Positions 25,076 to 36,023 of a DNA stretch of 62,634 bases are shown in pieces; the first letter of the stretch is position 1, and the number at the start of each line of letters is the position of its first letter. Origin of the DNA: Streptomyces diacarni (GTDB lineage: Bacteria > Actinomycetota > Actinomycetes > Streptomycetales > Streptomycetaceae); NCBI RefSeq assembly GCF_003323715.1, contig NZ_QOIN01000058.1:1-62634 (forward strand), in the 5' to 3' direction. The notes below the pieces were generated by a model. It searched no databases. It saw only the letters and a list, made by a program, of their open reading frames with translations, and was not told the origin of the DNA. The translations under genes and the position numbers were made by a program.

Positions 25076-28000
25076 TCAGGGCTCTTGGCGCAGTTCCTCG
25101 GCGAGGACGTTGCCGATCAGCGCCCTGGAGTCGGGCCGCATCATCTGGGCGTGCGCGCACGGCACGTCGAAAAGCCGCACCGGCCCGTCGACGTACGGGG
25201 CCCACATCCCGGGCGTGAGGCCGCCCGCCGGGTCCTCCTCGGTGGCGCGGAAGAAGAGGACCTCGCCGTGGAAGACGCGCGGCGTGTAGGGCCGCATCAG
25301 CCGGGCCTGCGCCGCGAAATTGCCGACCATGGCCTGGATCGTCTCCGGCTCCAGACCGCCCAGCGGGCTCCCGGCGTCGCGCAGCGAGTCCCGCACGTCG
25401 CGGGCGTCGAGTGCTTCGGTCTCATCCCAGGCGCTCAGGTCGAGACCGAGGTTGGTCAGCAGGGCGCGGAAGACGGTGTCGTGGTCGGCCTCCTCCAGAC
25501 CGTCGGCGGGCGGCGAGGGGTAGGCGTCGAGCACCGCGAGCAGTGCGACATCCTCGCCCGCCTCCTGGAGCTGTACCGCGACCTCCTGCACGACGTTGCC
25601 GCCGAACGACCAGCCCAGCAGGTGGTAGGGGCCGTGCGGCTGGACCGCACGCACCTCGCGCACGTAGCACGCCGCCATGTCCTCGATGCTGCTCGGGAAC
25701 GGCTGGTCACCGGCCAGGTTCGGGGTCTGCAGCCCGTACAGCGGACGGCTGTCGTCCAGGTGCTGGAGCAGCCCCGCGTAGGACCAGGCGAGTCCGCCGG
25801 CCGGATGGACGCAGAACAGCGGCGGCAGGTCGCCGCGTGCCCGCAGCGGGAGCAGCGTGGCCAGTTCCCCGCCCGCGTGCGCCGGCGTGCCGTCGGCGTC
25901 ATCGCAGGTGTCGAGGGCCGCCGCGAGAGCGGCCGGGGTGGGCGCCTCGAAGAGGGTGCGGATCCCGAGGTCCGCGCCGGTCGCCTGTTTGACGCGGGCG
26001 ATGAGCCGGGCGGCGAGCAGCGAATGCCCGCCCAGCGCGAAGAAGTCGTCGTCGGCCCAGGGACGTTCGACGCCCAGCACTTCGCCGAAGAGCGCGCACA
26101 GCACGTCCTCGCGCGGGTTGCGGGCCGCCCGCCCGGCGCGTCGGACGAGGTGCTCGGCGCCGGGCGCCGGCAGCGCGGCGTGGTCCAGCTTGCCGCTGGT
26201 GGTCAGCGGCAGCCGGGGCAGCGCGACGAAAGCGGACGGGACCATGTAGTCGGGCAGCGCCCGCGCCACCGCGGCGCGCAGCTCCGCGCGGTCCGGTCCG
26301 TCGGCTGCCGTGACCGCCTGCGCCGGGCCGGCGGCGGACAGCTGTTCCGCTGCGGGTACGAGGTAGGCGACAAGGTGCTCCGCGCCGCCCAGCACACCAT
26401 CGCCCGCAGCACGCAGGGTGACGGCGGCCCGGGCGACGTCCGGGTGCTCCTCCAGCACCGCTGCGATCTCCCCGAGCTCGACACGGAACCCGCGCACCTT
26501 CACCTGTCCGTCGGTACGGCCGTGGAAGTCCAGCCGGCCGTCGGCGGTGCGGCGCACGAGGTCACCCGTGCGGTACATGCGGCTGCCGGGCGGCCCGAAC
26601 GGGTCGGGCAGGAAGCGCACCGCGGTGGCACCGGGGCGCCCGAGGTAGCCGCGCGCGACGCCGTCGCCTGCGAGGTACAACTCGCCCACCGCGCCGAGCG
26701 GGGACGGGCGCAGGAAGCGGTCCAGCACGTGGGCGCGGGTGCCGGTGACCGGCGCGCCGAGCACCGGGTGCGGGGACGCGTCGAGCGAGGCGACCAGTGT
26801 GTCGACGGTGGCCTCGGTCGGCCCGTACAGGTTCCACGCGCGCAGGCCGGGCACCTCCCGGATCCGCCGCCACAGCGAGGTGGGCACCGGCTCGCCGCCG
26901 AGGGCGAGCAGCAGCGGCGGACGGCCTCGCCCTGCGGGCTTCGCCGGGGCGCACAGCCCGGCGTCCAGCAGCGCCGCGGCGTGCGTGGGCGTGGTCTCCA
27001 GCAGGTCGATGTGGCGCTCGCGCACCAGGCGGACCAGCGCCTCGGGGTCGCGTCGGGTGTCGTGGTCGACGACGACCAGTTCGTTCCCGCCGAGCATCCA
27101 CAAGACCGGGTCCCAGGAGGCGTCGAAGGAGAGCGAGGCGGTCAGCGCGACCCGCATCCGGCGCCCCCCGGCGGCCTCCCGCGCGGGCGCGAACAAGTGG
27201 CTGGTGTGGTGCTCCAGCAGCCGGGCCAGCGAGCCGTGTTCGACGACGACGCCCTTGGGCCGGCCCGTCGAACCCGAGGTGTGGATGACGTACGCGGCAT
27301 CGTGCGCCGCCGGACGGGCGCCCGGGGGCGGGCCGCAGGGGAGCGCGGCGAGCGCGGCGGCGGTCTGCGGATCGTCGAGTCGGAGAGTCCGCAGGTCCCC
27401 TGCCGGCAGCCGGTCCTCGGTCTCCTCGGTGACCAGCACGACGGCGGGCCGCGCGTCCTTGACGACCGCGGCGATCCGCTCGCGCGGCAGCGTCTCGTCG
27501 ACCGGCGCGTACACGCCGCCGGCGGTGAGCACGCCGAGCAGCGCGACGAGGGAACCGGCAGAGCGCGGCAGCAGCACCGCGACCGTCGCGCCGCAGGTGA
27601 CGCCATGAGCGCGCAGCAGGCGCGCCAGCCGGTCCGCGCTGTCGCGCAACTCGGCGAACGAGAGTGAGGCTTCCGCCGACCGCACGGCGAGGTCGCTGCT
27701 GCGCGCCGAGTCGGCCGCCGCGCGGAAGGCGTCCACGACCGTCGCGTGGGGATCCACGCCGCTGCCGCCGTCGCCCAGGGCCAGCAGCGTTTCGCGCTCC
27801 GCCGCGTCCATCGGGTCGTGTGCCGAAAGCGGCGCGTCGGGACGGTCCACCGCCTGCCGCAGCAGCGCGCCGAACCAGTCGGCGATCCGCTGGGCCGTGC
27901 CGGCCGCGAACACGTCGCGGTTGTACTCGAGCAGGCCGCTGAGGCCGCCCGCCGCGTCCTGCTCGGAGAAGCTGAAGGACAGGTCGAACTTGGCGCCGCC

Positions 28001-31000
28001 GACCTCCACGCCCTCCACGGCCGCGTGCAGGCCGGGCAGGTCGAGCTCGGGGCGGCCCGCGTTGTTGAGGGAGAGCATCACCTGGAAGAGCGGGTGCCTA
28101 GAGAGCGAACGCGGCGGCGCGAGGCTCTCCACCAGCGACTCGAACGGCAGGTCCTGGTGCGCGTAGGCGGACAGGTCGGCCTGCCTGGTGCGGGCGATGA
28201 GCGCGCGCAGGCTCGGATCGCCGCCGGTGCCCACCCGCAGCACCAGGGTGTTGACGAAGAAGCCCACCAGCGCATTGAGCGCCTCGTCGGTGCGCCCCGC
28301 CACCGGGGTGCCGACCACGATGTCCTCGCCGGCGCCCAGCCGGTCCAGCACAGCGGCCAGCACGGCGTGCAGCGCCATGAAGGTGCTGGCCCCCTCCGCC
28401 TTGGCCAGCTCCGCCAGCCGGGCCAGGTCCCCTTCGGCCAGCGGGACCGGCACGGTGCCTCCGCGCCCGGAGGAGACCTCGGGGCGCGGCCGGTCGGTCG
28501 GCAGTGGCAGTTCGGCGGGGGCACCGGCGAGGGCGCTTCGCCAGTGGGCGAGCTGGCGGGCGTGCACGCTGTCCGGGTCGTGCGGGTCGCCGAGCAGGCT
28601 CTCCTGCCACACCGCGTAGTCGCCGTACTGCACGGGCAGCGGTGCCCAGTCCGGCGCGCGTCCCGCGCAGCGTGCCGCGTAGGCGGCCGCCAGGTCTTGC
28701 GCGAGCGGGCCCATGGACCAGCCGTCGGCGGCGATGTGGTGGAGCGTGAGGAGCAGGACGTGCTCCTGGGACGAAAGCTCCAGCAGGTGAGCGCGGAGCG
28801 GCAGCTCACGTTCCAGGTCGAAGCCGCGTTCCGCGGCGGCCCGCAGCAGGCCGGGTGCCTGCTCGGGACGGCAGCGGAGCGCGGTCAGCCGCGGTCGGGC
28901 GTCGCCGGGCGCGAGCACCTGCTGACGCGGTTGGCCGGCCTCCCGCGGTGGCTCGGCGAAGACCGTGCGCAGCGTCTCGTGGCGGGAGACGACATCGCAC
29001 AGCGCCGCCTGCAGAGCACCGGTGTCGAGGCGGCCCCGGAGGCGTACGGCCAGGGGGATGTTGTACGAGGCGTCCTTCGGCCGCATCCGGTTGAGGAACC
29101 ACAGCCGCCGCTGGGCGAAGGAGAGAGTCACACGGGCCAGGCGGCCGGAGACGGCGCGCAGCGCGGGACGCCCCGTTCCGCCGGTCTCCAGGCGCGGGGC
29201 CAGCTCCCGCGGAGTGGGCGCCTCGAACAGCGCGCGGACCGGCAGCTCGCGGCCGAAGGCGGTGCGGATGCGGTTGACCAGGTGAGTGGCCAGCAGCGAG
29301 TGGCCGCCCAGCGCGAAGAAGTCGTCGTCGCGGCCCACCGCCTGGGCGCCCAGGGATTCGGCGAAGAGCGCGCACAGGAGTTCCTCCTGCGGGGTGCGGG
29401 GCGCCGCGCCGCCCGCTGCCGCGCCGGGCCGCGGGTCGGGCAGCGAGGCGAAGTCGGCCTTGCCGTGCGTGGTCAGCGGGATGTGCGGGACGAGCGCGAC
29501 GGCTGCCGGGACCATGTAGGCGGGCAGCCGCGCGGCGGCGAAGTCGCGCAGTCCGGCCTCGGACGGGGGCCGGCCGTGGTGCGCCACGACCCAGGCCAGC
29601 AGCCGGCCACCGGCGCCTGTGCCGGTCTCGCGCACGGTCACGGCCGCGTGGTCGACGTCCGGATGGGCGGCGAGAGCGGCCTCGACCTCGCCGGTCTCCA
29701 CGCGGAAGCCGCGGACCTTGACCTGTCCGTCGGAGCGGCCGACGAACCGCAACGTGCCGTCGGCCTGCCGGCGTACCAGGTCTCCGGTGCGGTACATGCG
29801 GGTGCCCGCGGGGCCGTAGGGGTCGGCGAGGAAGCGGCGCGCGGTGGAGCCGGTGGCGTCGTCGTAGCCGCGGGCCAGCCCGGCGCCTGCGAGATACAGC
29901 TCACCGGTCACACCGGGTGCCGCGGGCCGCAGCGCCGCGTCCAGCACCCGCGCGCTCATCCCGGTGATCGCGGTGCCGATGTGCGGCCCTGGTCCTGCGG
30001 TGACCGGCGTCATGACGCTGTCCACGGTGGTCTCGGTCGGCCCGTACAGGTTCCAGACGCGTACTCCGTCGAGGGCGGCCAGCTCGTTCCACAGCGTCTC
30101 GTTGACGGCCTCGCCGCCCAGCGCCACGACGCGGGGCCAGGGGCGGCCGGGGGCGAACAGCCCGCCTGCGCGCAGCTGTTCGAGGAAGCTGGGGGTGGTC
30201 TCGATGACGTCGACGCGGTGGCGGTGCAAGAAGGCCACGAGCGCTTCGGGGTCCCGCCGCGTGGCGTCGTCGACCAAGTGCAGTTCGTGTCCGGCCACCA
30301 TCCACAGCAGCGGGTCCCAGGAGGCGTCGAACGTCGCGGCAGCGGTGAGCGCCACCCGCAGCGGCCGGTCGTTGTTGGCCCGCTCGGCGGGCGATATCAG
30401 GTGGTTGGCGTGGTGCCGCAGCAGGTTGACGAGCGCCCGGTGTTCGACGACGACACCCTTGGGCCGCCCCGTCGAACCGGAGGTGTGCAGGACGTACGCC
30501 GGGTCCGATTCGCGCGGACCCTCCAGGGGAGGCAGCGGCGCGCCGCCGTCGATCTCGGGCGTCTCGTCGAGGAAGAGGGCGGGGATGGGGGAAGCGGGCA
30601 GATCCGCGGCGCACGACCGCTCGGTGAGCAGCACGGCGGGGCGGGCCGTGCCGAGGATCCGCGCATTGCGCTCGGCCGGGTGGAGCGGGTCGAGCGGCAC
30701 GTAGACGCCGCCCGCACGCAGCACGCCGAAGAGCGCGGCCACCTGCCGGGCCGTGCGCGGCAGCGCCACGGCGACCCGGTCGCCGCGGCCCACCCCCGCG
30801 GCGGCCAGCCGGGCGGCCACCGCGTCGGCGCGGAGCACCACATCGCCGAAGGTCACCGAGGACTCGGCGTCGACGACGGCGCTGCGCGCCGGGGTGACGA
30901 TGGCCTGCGTCGTGAGGATGTCGCAGACGCTCTGCGGCGGCGCGTGTTCCCCGGACATCGGCCCGGCGGGCGCCGGCCGGTCGAGTGCGGCGTCGCGTTC

Positions 31001-34000
31001 CTCGTCGCTGAGCATCTCCAGCGCGCTGAGCGGCAGGTCGGGATCGCGCAGCGCCGCCGCCAGGAGACGGGTGAAGTGCCGGGCGAAACGCTCGACGCTG
31101 GCCTGGTCGAACAGGTCGCGGCTGAATTCGATCTCGCCGGTCAGCCCGGCGGGGGCACCGTGCAGGCCGTGTTCCTCCGTCAGGTCCCAGGTGAGGTCGA
31201 ACTTGGCGCTCCGCCGCCGCTCTCCGTCCTCGCGGACGGCGCGCAGGCCCGGAAGGTCCAGGCGGGGCTGCGGGGTGTTGTTGAGCGCCAGCATCACCTG
31301 GAACAGCGGGTGCCGGGAGAGCGAGCGCGGCGGCTTCAACTCCTCCACGAGCTGTTCGAACGGCACGTCCTGGTGCGCGTAGGCCGCCAGGTCCCGGGCG
31401 CGCACCCGGCGCAGCAGCTCACGGAAGGCGGGGTCGCCCCCGGTGTCGGTGCGCAGGACGAGCGTGTCGACGAAGAAGCCGACCACCTCGGCGAGGTCCT
31501 CGTCGGCGCGGCCCGCGACCGGTGTGCCCAGGACGACGTCCTCTCCCGCGCCGAGCCGGGTCAGCAGCCCGGCCACGGCGGCGTGCAGGACCATGAACGT
31601 GCTGGTGCCGGTCTGCTGCGCGAGGGCAGCGACCCGCTGGTGGGTGTCCTGGTCGAGGCGCAGGGGGACGCTGCCGGCCGGCCCCTTGCTCCGAGCCGGG
31701 CGCGGCCGGTCGAGTGGGAGGGTCACCTCCTGGGGCAGTGACGCCAGCGTGTCCCGCCAGTAGCCGAGCTGGCGCGCGGTGAGGGAGTCCGGGTCGTCCT
31801 TGACGCCGAGTTCGGCACGTCGGCGCAGCGCGTAGTCGGCGTACTGGACGGGCAGCGGCTCCCACGCGGGCGCCCGCCCCCGGCAGCGGGCCGCGTACGC
31901 CCGTGACAGGTCGCGCAGCAGGGGGCCCATGGACCAGCCGTCGGCCACGATGTGGTGCAGCGTCAGCAGCAGGAGGTGGGTCGGGGCCTCGCCGTCCGCG
32001 GTGCCTGTCTGGGACGCGAAGTCCGATCCGACGCCGCTGTCCGGATGGGCGGTGACCAACTCGGCGTCCACCGGAGGCTGTTCGTCCAGCCGGAAATCCA
32101 CGGGCGGGCTCGCGGCGTGCCGGGCGGGGTCCGTCACCCGCAAGGTGCCGCACTCCTCGACCGGCAGGATCAGCTGGTAGGGGCCCGGCTCGCAGGCGGG
32201 CGCGCCGGGGACCTCATCGGACTCGGGCGCCTCCGCCGTCCCCGGTGCCTCGGGGTAGAGCGTGCGCAGGCTTTCGTGGCGGGCGAGCAGGTCCGTGTAG
32301 GCGGACTGGAGAGCCGGTACGTCGAGGCGGCCGGTCAGCCGCACCGCTAGAGGGATGTGGTAGCGCGCCCCGCCTTCGCCCATGCGTTCCAGCAGCCAGA
32401 GGCGGTGCTGCGCGGGGGAGAGCGGCAGTCGGTCGGGCCTGACGCGTGCGGTCGGGGTGCGGCCGGGAGGCGAGGTGTCCCGTGCGGCGGCCAGCACGGC
32501 GGCGAGCCCGGCCGGCGTCGGCGCCTCGAACAGCGCCCGCACCGGCAGCCGCACCCCCGTGGCGTCGCGGATGTGGGACAGCAGCCGGGGCGCGAGCAGC
32601 GAGTGGCCGCCCAGCGCGAAGAAGTCGTCGTCCCGCCCCGTCTCGCCCACACCGAGCAGCTGAGCCATGAGCGAGCAGACCAGACGCTCGTCGTCCGTAC
32701 GCGGCGCCGCACGGGAGCGGGAGACGAGGTGGCGGGGGGCCGGGAGCGCGGAGGGGTCGAGCTTTCCGTTCGGCGTCAGCGGCAGCCGCTCGACGGTCGT
32801 GTACGCGGTCGGGACCATGTGGGCGGGGAGCGTCTCGGCCAGCGACTCGCGCAGCGCGAGCGGGTCGCCGTCGCCGGGTATGCCCTCGCCCTCACGCACC
32901 GGCACGAGATAGGCGGCCAGCACCTCCCCGTCGCCCTCGGTACGCCGCAGCACGACGGCCGCGGAGGCGACGCCGGGCAGCGCGACGAGGGCCGACTCGA
33001 TCTCACCGGTCTCCACCCGCATACCGCGAATCTTGATCTGCGCGTCGCTGCGTCCGAAGAACTCCAGCGACCCGTCCTCGCGCCACCGGACCAGGTCCCC
33101 CGTCCGGTACATGCGTGCCCCGTGCCCCACGAACGGATCGGCCAGGAAACGGGCGGCGGTCAGCCCCGTCCGCCCGGCGTAACCGAGGGCGACGCCCTCG
33201 CCTGCCAGGTACAGCTCTCCCACCGCGCCGCGCGGCAGCAGGTGCATGGCGCTGTCCAGGACGTAGGCGCGGATACCGGCCGCGGGCCGTCCGATCACCG
33301 CGAGGTCGCCGTGCACCTGGGTGGTGACCGCGTCCACGGTGGTCTCCGTGGGGCCGTAGAAGTTGTAGACCAGGACACCGGGCGCGGCCGAGAGCCGCTG
33401 CCACAGCTCCTCGTTGACGGGTTCACCGCCGAGCGCGACGACGACCGGACGGTAGACCTCCGCCCCGTCCCGCTCACCGCCCCCGCCGGCTGCGTCGTCC
33501 GGCAGGAGCCCGGCGGCCAGGAGCTGCCACAGGAAGCTGGGGGTGGTCTCGATGACGTCGATGCGGCGCTCACGCAAGAAGCCCACCAGCTCTTCGGGGT
33601 CGCGGCGCGTCATGTCGTCGACGACGTGCAGTTCGTGGCCCGCGAGCATCCACAGCACCGGGTCCCACGAGGCGTCGAAGGAGGTGGCCGCGGTCAGCGC
33701 GACGCGCAGCCGCCTCCCCACCGCGCGAGCGGCATGGGCGTGTGACTCGCGGCGGTGGTGGTCCAGCAGGTTGCTCAGCGAACGGTGCTCGACCAGCACA
33801 CCCTTGGGCCGCCCCGTCGAGCCGGAGGTGTAGATGAGGTAGGCCGGATCGCTCGGGGCGGGCATCGCGCTGTCCGCGTCCGGCGTGTCAGTCCGTGCGG
33901 GGGGCGCGGCAGCTGCCGTGTCCCGCGTGCTCAGCACCCTGGTTCCGGCCGGGGCGAGGCCGGCGACGGGGCCGTCCGGTTCGCAGACCAGCACCGCGGG

Positions 34001-35902
34001 TGCCGCGTCGGTGAGCAGGTGGCCGACGCGCCCCGCGGGAGAGGAGAGGTCGATCGGCACGTACACCGCACCGGAGCGCAGCACCGCCAGCACCGTGACC
34101 ACCAGGTCCACCGAACGGGGCAGCGCCACCGCGACCCGCTCGCCCCGTGCGGCCCCCGCCGCGCACATCCGGGCCGCCAGCGCCTCGACGGCGGCGTCGA
34201 GTTCGGCGAAGACGAGCTGCCGCGAGCCGTCGGTGACCGCCAGATCGCCGGGCCGCTCGCCAGCCCGCTCGGTCAACTCCTCCGGGACGGTGCGTAGCCC
34301 GGCGCCAGGTGCCGAGGCGGCGACCTCTTCGGCCGACCCGGCGGCGGGGGAGGGGCCGGTGCTGCGTACATCCGGCGCGGCACGGGTGTCCCCGTGACCG
34401 CGAGTGCCGGTGCCTCGCGCGTCGGGGCCCCTGCCGAGCGCCAGTGCCTGGCGCCGCTCATCCGCTCCGATCGTCGTCAGTGAGCCGACGGGCCGGCCGA
34501 GGTCCGCGGCCAGTTCCTCCAGCAGGGCGAGCAGCCGTCCGAGATGCGCGGCGGTCTCTTCGTCCCCGTACACGGCCGCGTTCGCCAGCACGTCGATCCG
34601 CGCCTCGTCGCCGGAGGAGGGCGCGTGCACGGCGACCGTCAGGTCCTCCACCGGGCCGATGGACAGGTTGTGCACACTGCCCGACGCCGAGCCGAACGTG
34701 AGGCCTCCGTCGAAGGCCAGTACGTTCACCGCGGGCCCGGTCAGCGGCTCGCCCGGGCGCAGTCCGCGGTGACTGCGCAGGGCCTCGGCCGGGTAGCGCT
34801 GGTGCCGGAGCGCGTGCCGCATGCCCTCCGCGACCCGGCGCACGACCTCGCCGGTCTCCTCGGCGGGGCCCACCCGCACCCGCAGGGGCAGAACCTGGGA
34901 CATCATGCCGGGCGTCCGTCGAGCCGTGCGGCCCCGGCGGCCGCTCACCGGCAGCCCCAGCAACAGATCCGGCGCTCCGCTCAGCCGGTGCACGTAGATG
35001 GCCGTCGCGGCGGCGAACAGCGCGGGCCAGGCGAGCCCCGCCTCCCGTGCGAGGCCACGGAGCCGGTCCCACCGGTCGGCGGGCAGCACGGTGCTGTGGC
35101 ACCGCACCTCGGCGGCGGGTGCGACTGTCTCCGGGTGGCCCGGCAGCCGGACGGGCGCGGGCGCGTCGGCGAGCAGGTCCCGCCAGTAGGCCTCGTCGGA
35201 GGCGTACCCGTCGGACGCGCGGTAGGTGGCGCCGTCCTCCAGGAGAGCGGCCAGCGGGAGGGGGCGTACGTCGGGCCCGTCGGCGTCCGCGTCGGCGAGC
35301 GTGCTGTAGACCTCCGCGATGCGGTCCAGCAGGAGCGCGGCCCCGAAGCCGTCCAGCGCGAGGTGGTGCACGCGCAGGTAGAGCAGGTGCCGCCGCGGCG
35401 CGAGCCGGTAGAGCGCCATGCCGATCAGCGGGCCGCGCGCCGGGTCCACCGGAGCTGCCAGGTCCTCGCGCATCCGGGCCAGGGCGGCGCGGTAGCCGGG
35501 CCCGTCGTCGGACGCGGCGGGCGGGGCCGACCGACTCGCGCACGCGGCGGGGTCCGTGGAGGGAGCGGGGTCCGTCAGATCCGTGAGGGGAACGGCGATA
35601 CGGACGTCCTCGTGCACGACCTGGCAGCCGGTCGCCTCGGTCTCCGCTCCCGTGACGGGGAACGTGACCCGCATGGCGTCGACCTCGCGGGTGACGTGCG
35701 CGACGGCCTGCCTGAGCAGCTCGGGGTCGAGTGCTCCCCGGATGTCCACGTACTCGGCGATGTTGTAGACGCAGCTGTGCGGGTCGAGTTGGTGTGCGAA
35801 CCACAGAGCCTCCTGCGCTGAGGTCAGCGGCAACCGCACCGCCGCCGCGTCCGACTCGACGTCAGCCCCCTTCGCGCGTGGCGTTCCTGGCAGGTCTGAC
35901 AT
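25076..35902 (-). CDS. Trimodular NRPS: C-A-PCP-C-A-PCP-C-A-PCP-TE
   Basis: The 3608-residue synthetase starts at the ATG at 35902 after GAGGAG. C1 (near 15-450) has VHHLALDGFG and a start (SAQEALWFAHQLDP) like EntF/DhbF first condensation domains; C2 and C3 have HHIVADG and HHIAADG. Each adenylation domain has TSGSTGRPKG (near 690, 1805, 2875) and FDASWDP (near 741, 1857, 2925). Each PCP has GGHSLL (near 1098, 2197, 3292). The C-terminal thioesterase has GWSFGG (near 3430) and a His in HAQMM. There is no epimerisation domain. Reading the ten-residue pocket gives DADEVLFVDK, DADEVLLVDK and DADELLLVDK, nearly identical. Glu and Asp at the fourth and ninth positions recall ornithine/diaminobutyrate codes, so a basic residue is a tentative guess. 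MbtH and an exporter follow. Confidence 0.95.
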   Translation of the reverse strand: MSDLPGTPRAKGADVESDAAAVRLPLTSAQEALWFAHQLDPHSCVYNIAEYVDIRGALDPELLRQAVAHVTREVDAMRVTFPVTGAETEATGCQVVHEDVRIAVPLTDLTDPAPSTDPAACASRSAPPAASDDGPGYRAALARMREDLAAPVDPARGPLIGMALYRLAPRRHLLYLRVHHLALDGFGAALLLDRIAEVYSTLADADADGPDVRPLPLAALLEDGATYRASDGYASDEAYWRDLLADAPAPVRLPGHPETVAPAAEVRCHSTVLPADRWDRLRGLAREAGLAWPALFAAATAIYVHRLSGAPDLLLGLPVSGRRGRTARRTPGMMSQVLPLRVRVGPAEETGEVVRRVAEGMRHALRHQRYPAEALRSHRGLRPGEPLTGPAVNVLAFDGGLTFGSASGSVHNLSIGPVEDLTVAVHAPSSGDEARIDVLANAAVYGDEETAAHLGRLLALLEELAADLGRPVGSLTTIGADERRQALALGRGPDARGTGTRGHGDTRAAPDVRSTGPSPAAGSAEEVAASAPGAGLRTVPEELTERAGERPGDLAVTDGSRQLVFAELDAAVEALAARMCAAGAARGERVAVALPRSVDLVVTVLAVLRSGAVYVPIDLSSPAGRVGHLLTDAAPAVLVCEPDGPVAGLAPAGTRVLSTRDTAAAAPPARTDTPDADSAMPAPSDPAYLIYTSGSTGRPKGVLVEHRSLSNLLDHHRRESHAHAARAVGRRLRVALTAATSFDASWDPVLWMLAGHELHVVDDMTRRDPEELVGFLRERRIDVIETTPSFLWQLLAAGLLPDDAAGGGGERDGAEVYRPVVVALGGEPVNEELWQRLSAAPGVLVYNFYGPTETTVDAVTTQVHGDLAVIGRPAAGIRAYVLDSAMHLLPRGAVGELYLAGEGVALGYAGRTGLTAARFLADPFVGHGARMYRTGDLVRWREDGSLEFFGRSDAQIKIRGMRVETGEIESALVALPGVASAAVVLRRTEGDGEVLAAYLVPVREGEGIPGDGDPLALRESLAETLPAHMVPTAYTTVERLPLTPNGKLDPSALPAPRHLVSRSRAAPRTDDERLVCSLMAQLLGVGETGRDDDFFALGGHSLLAPRLLSHIRDATGVRLPVRALFEAPTPAGLAAVLAAARDTSPPGRTPTARVRPDRLPLSPAQHRLWLLERMGEGGARYHIPLAVRLTGRLDVPALQSAYTDLLARHESLRTLYPEAPGTAEAPESDEVPGAPACEPGPYQLILPVEECGTLRVTDPARHAASPPVDFRLDEQPPVDAELVTAHPDSGVGSDFASQTGTADGEAPTHLLLLTLHHIVADGWSMGPLLRDLSRAYAARCRGRAPAWEPLPVQYADYALRRRAELGVKDDPDSLTARQLGYWRDTLASLPQEVTLPLDRPRPARSKGPAGSVPLRLDQDTHQRVAALAQQTGTSTFMVLHAAVAGLLTRLGAGEDVVLGTPVAGRADEDLAEVVGFFVDTLVLRTDTGGDPAFRELLRRVRARDLAAYAHQDVPFEQLVEELKPPRSLSRHPLFQVMLALNNTPQPRLDLPGLRAVREDGERRRSAKFDLTWDLTEEHGLHGAPAGLTGEIEFSRDLFDQASVERFARHFTRLLAAALRDPDLPLSALEMLSDEERDAALDRPAPAGPMSGEHAPPQSVCDILTTQAIVTPARSAVVDAESSVTFGDVVLRADAVAARLAAAGVGRGDRVAVALPRTARQVAALFGVLRAGGVYVPLDPLHPAERNARILGTARPAVLLTERSCAADLPASPIPALFLDETPEIDGGAPLPPLEGPRESDPAYVLHTSGSTGRPKGVVVEHRALVNLLRHHANHLISPAERANNDRPLRVALTAAATFDASWDPLLWMVAGHELHLVDDATRRDPEALVAFLHRHRVDVIETTPSFLEQLRAGGLFAPGRPWPRVVALGGEAVNETLWNELAALDGVRVWNLYGPTETTVDSVMTPVTAGPGPHIGTAITGMSARVLDAALRPAAPGVTGELYLAGAGLARGYDDATGSTARRFLADPYGPAGTRMYRTGDLVRRQADGTLRFVGRSDGQVKVRGFRVETGEVEAALAAHPDVDHAAVTVRETGTGAGGRLLAWVVAHHGRPPSEAGLRDFAAARLPAYMVPAAVALVPHIPLTTHGKADFASLPDPRPGAAAGGAAPRTPQEELLCALFAESLGAQAVGRDDDFFALGGHSLLATHLVNRIRTAFGRELPVRALFEAPTPRELAPRLETGGTGRPALRAVSGRLARVTLSFAQRRLWFLNRMRPKDASYNIPLAVRLRGRLDTGALQAALCDVVSRHETLRTVFAEPPREAGQPRQQVLAPGDARPRLTALRCRPEQAPGLLRAAAERGFDLERELPLRAHLLELSSQEHVLLLTLHHIAADGWSMGPLAQDLAAAYAARCAGRAPDWAPLPVQYGDYAVWQESLLGDPHDPDSVHARQLAHWRSALAGAPAELPLPTDRPRPEVSSGRGGTVPVPLAEGDLARLAELAKAEGASTFMALHAVLAAVLDRLGAGEDIVVGTPVAGRTDEALNALVGFFVNTLVLRVGTGGDPSLRALIARTRQADLSAYAHQDLPFESLVESLAPPRSLSRHPLFQVMLSLNNAGRPELDLPGLHAAVEGVEVGGAKFDLSFSFSEQDAAGGLSGLLEYNRDVFAAGTAQRIADWFGALLRQAVDRPDAPLSAHDPMDAAERETLLALGDGGSGVDPHATVVDAFRAAADSARSSDLAVRSAEASLSFAELRDSADRLARLLRAHGVTCGATVAVLLPRSAGSLVALLGVLTAGGVYAPVDETLPRERIAAVVKDARPAVVLVTEETEDRLPAGDLRTLRLDDPQTAAALAALPCGPPPGARPAAHDAAYVIHTSGSTGRPKGVVVEHGSLARLLEHHTSHLFAPAREAAGGRRMRVALTASLSFDASWDPVLWMLGGNELVVVDHDTRRDPEALVRLVRERHIDLLETTPTHAAALLDAGLCAPAKPAGRGRPPLLLALGGEPVPTSLWRRIREVPGLRAWNLYGPTEATVDTLVASLDASPHPVLGAPVTGTRAHVLDRFLRPSPLGAVGELYLAGDGVARGYLGRPGATAVRFLPDPFGPPGSRMYRTGDLVRRTADGRLDFHGRTDGQVKVRGFRVELGEIAAVLEEHPDVARAAVTLRAAGDGVLGGAEHLVAYLVPAAEQLSAAGPAQAVTAADGPDRAELRAAVARALPDYMVPSAFVALPRLPLTTSGKLDHAALPAPGAEHLVRRAGRAARNPREDVLCALFGEVLGVERPWADDDFFALGGHSLLAARLIARVKQATGADLGIRTLFEAPTPAALAAALDTCDDADGTPAHAGGELATLLPLRARGDLPPLFCVHPAGGLAWSYAGLLQHLDDSRPLYGLQTPNLAGDQPFPSSIEDMAACYVREVRAVQPHGPYHLLGWSFGGNVVQEVAVQLQEAGEDVALLAVLDAYPSPPADGLEEADHDTVFRALLTNLGLDLSAWDETEALDARDVRDSLRDAGSPLGGLEPETIQAMVGNFAAQARLMRPYTPRVFHGEVLFFRATEEDPAGGLTPGMWAPYVDGPVRLFDVPCAHAQMMRPDSRALIGNVLAEELRQEP

Positions 35903-36023
35903 CGGCGCCGCTCCTCGTCTCGCACATAGATGCGTCACGGCTTCGACCTGACGCACACCCTTCCGTCACTTGCTATTCGGGACGGTGGAGGCCGCGGATT
36001 GGCCTGTGACTCATGACATACGG

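Noticed and set aside
27746..31741. 1331-residue plus-strand ORF
   Set aside because: It is antisense to the NRPS, where GC3 bias creates long open frames. Its composition is Arg/Gln/Val-rich with no domain.
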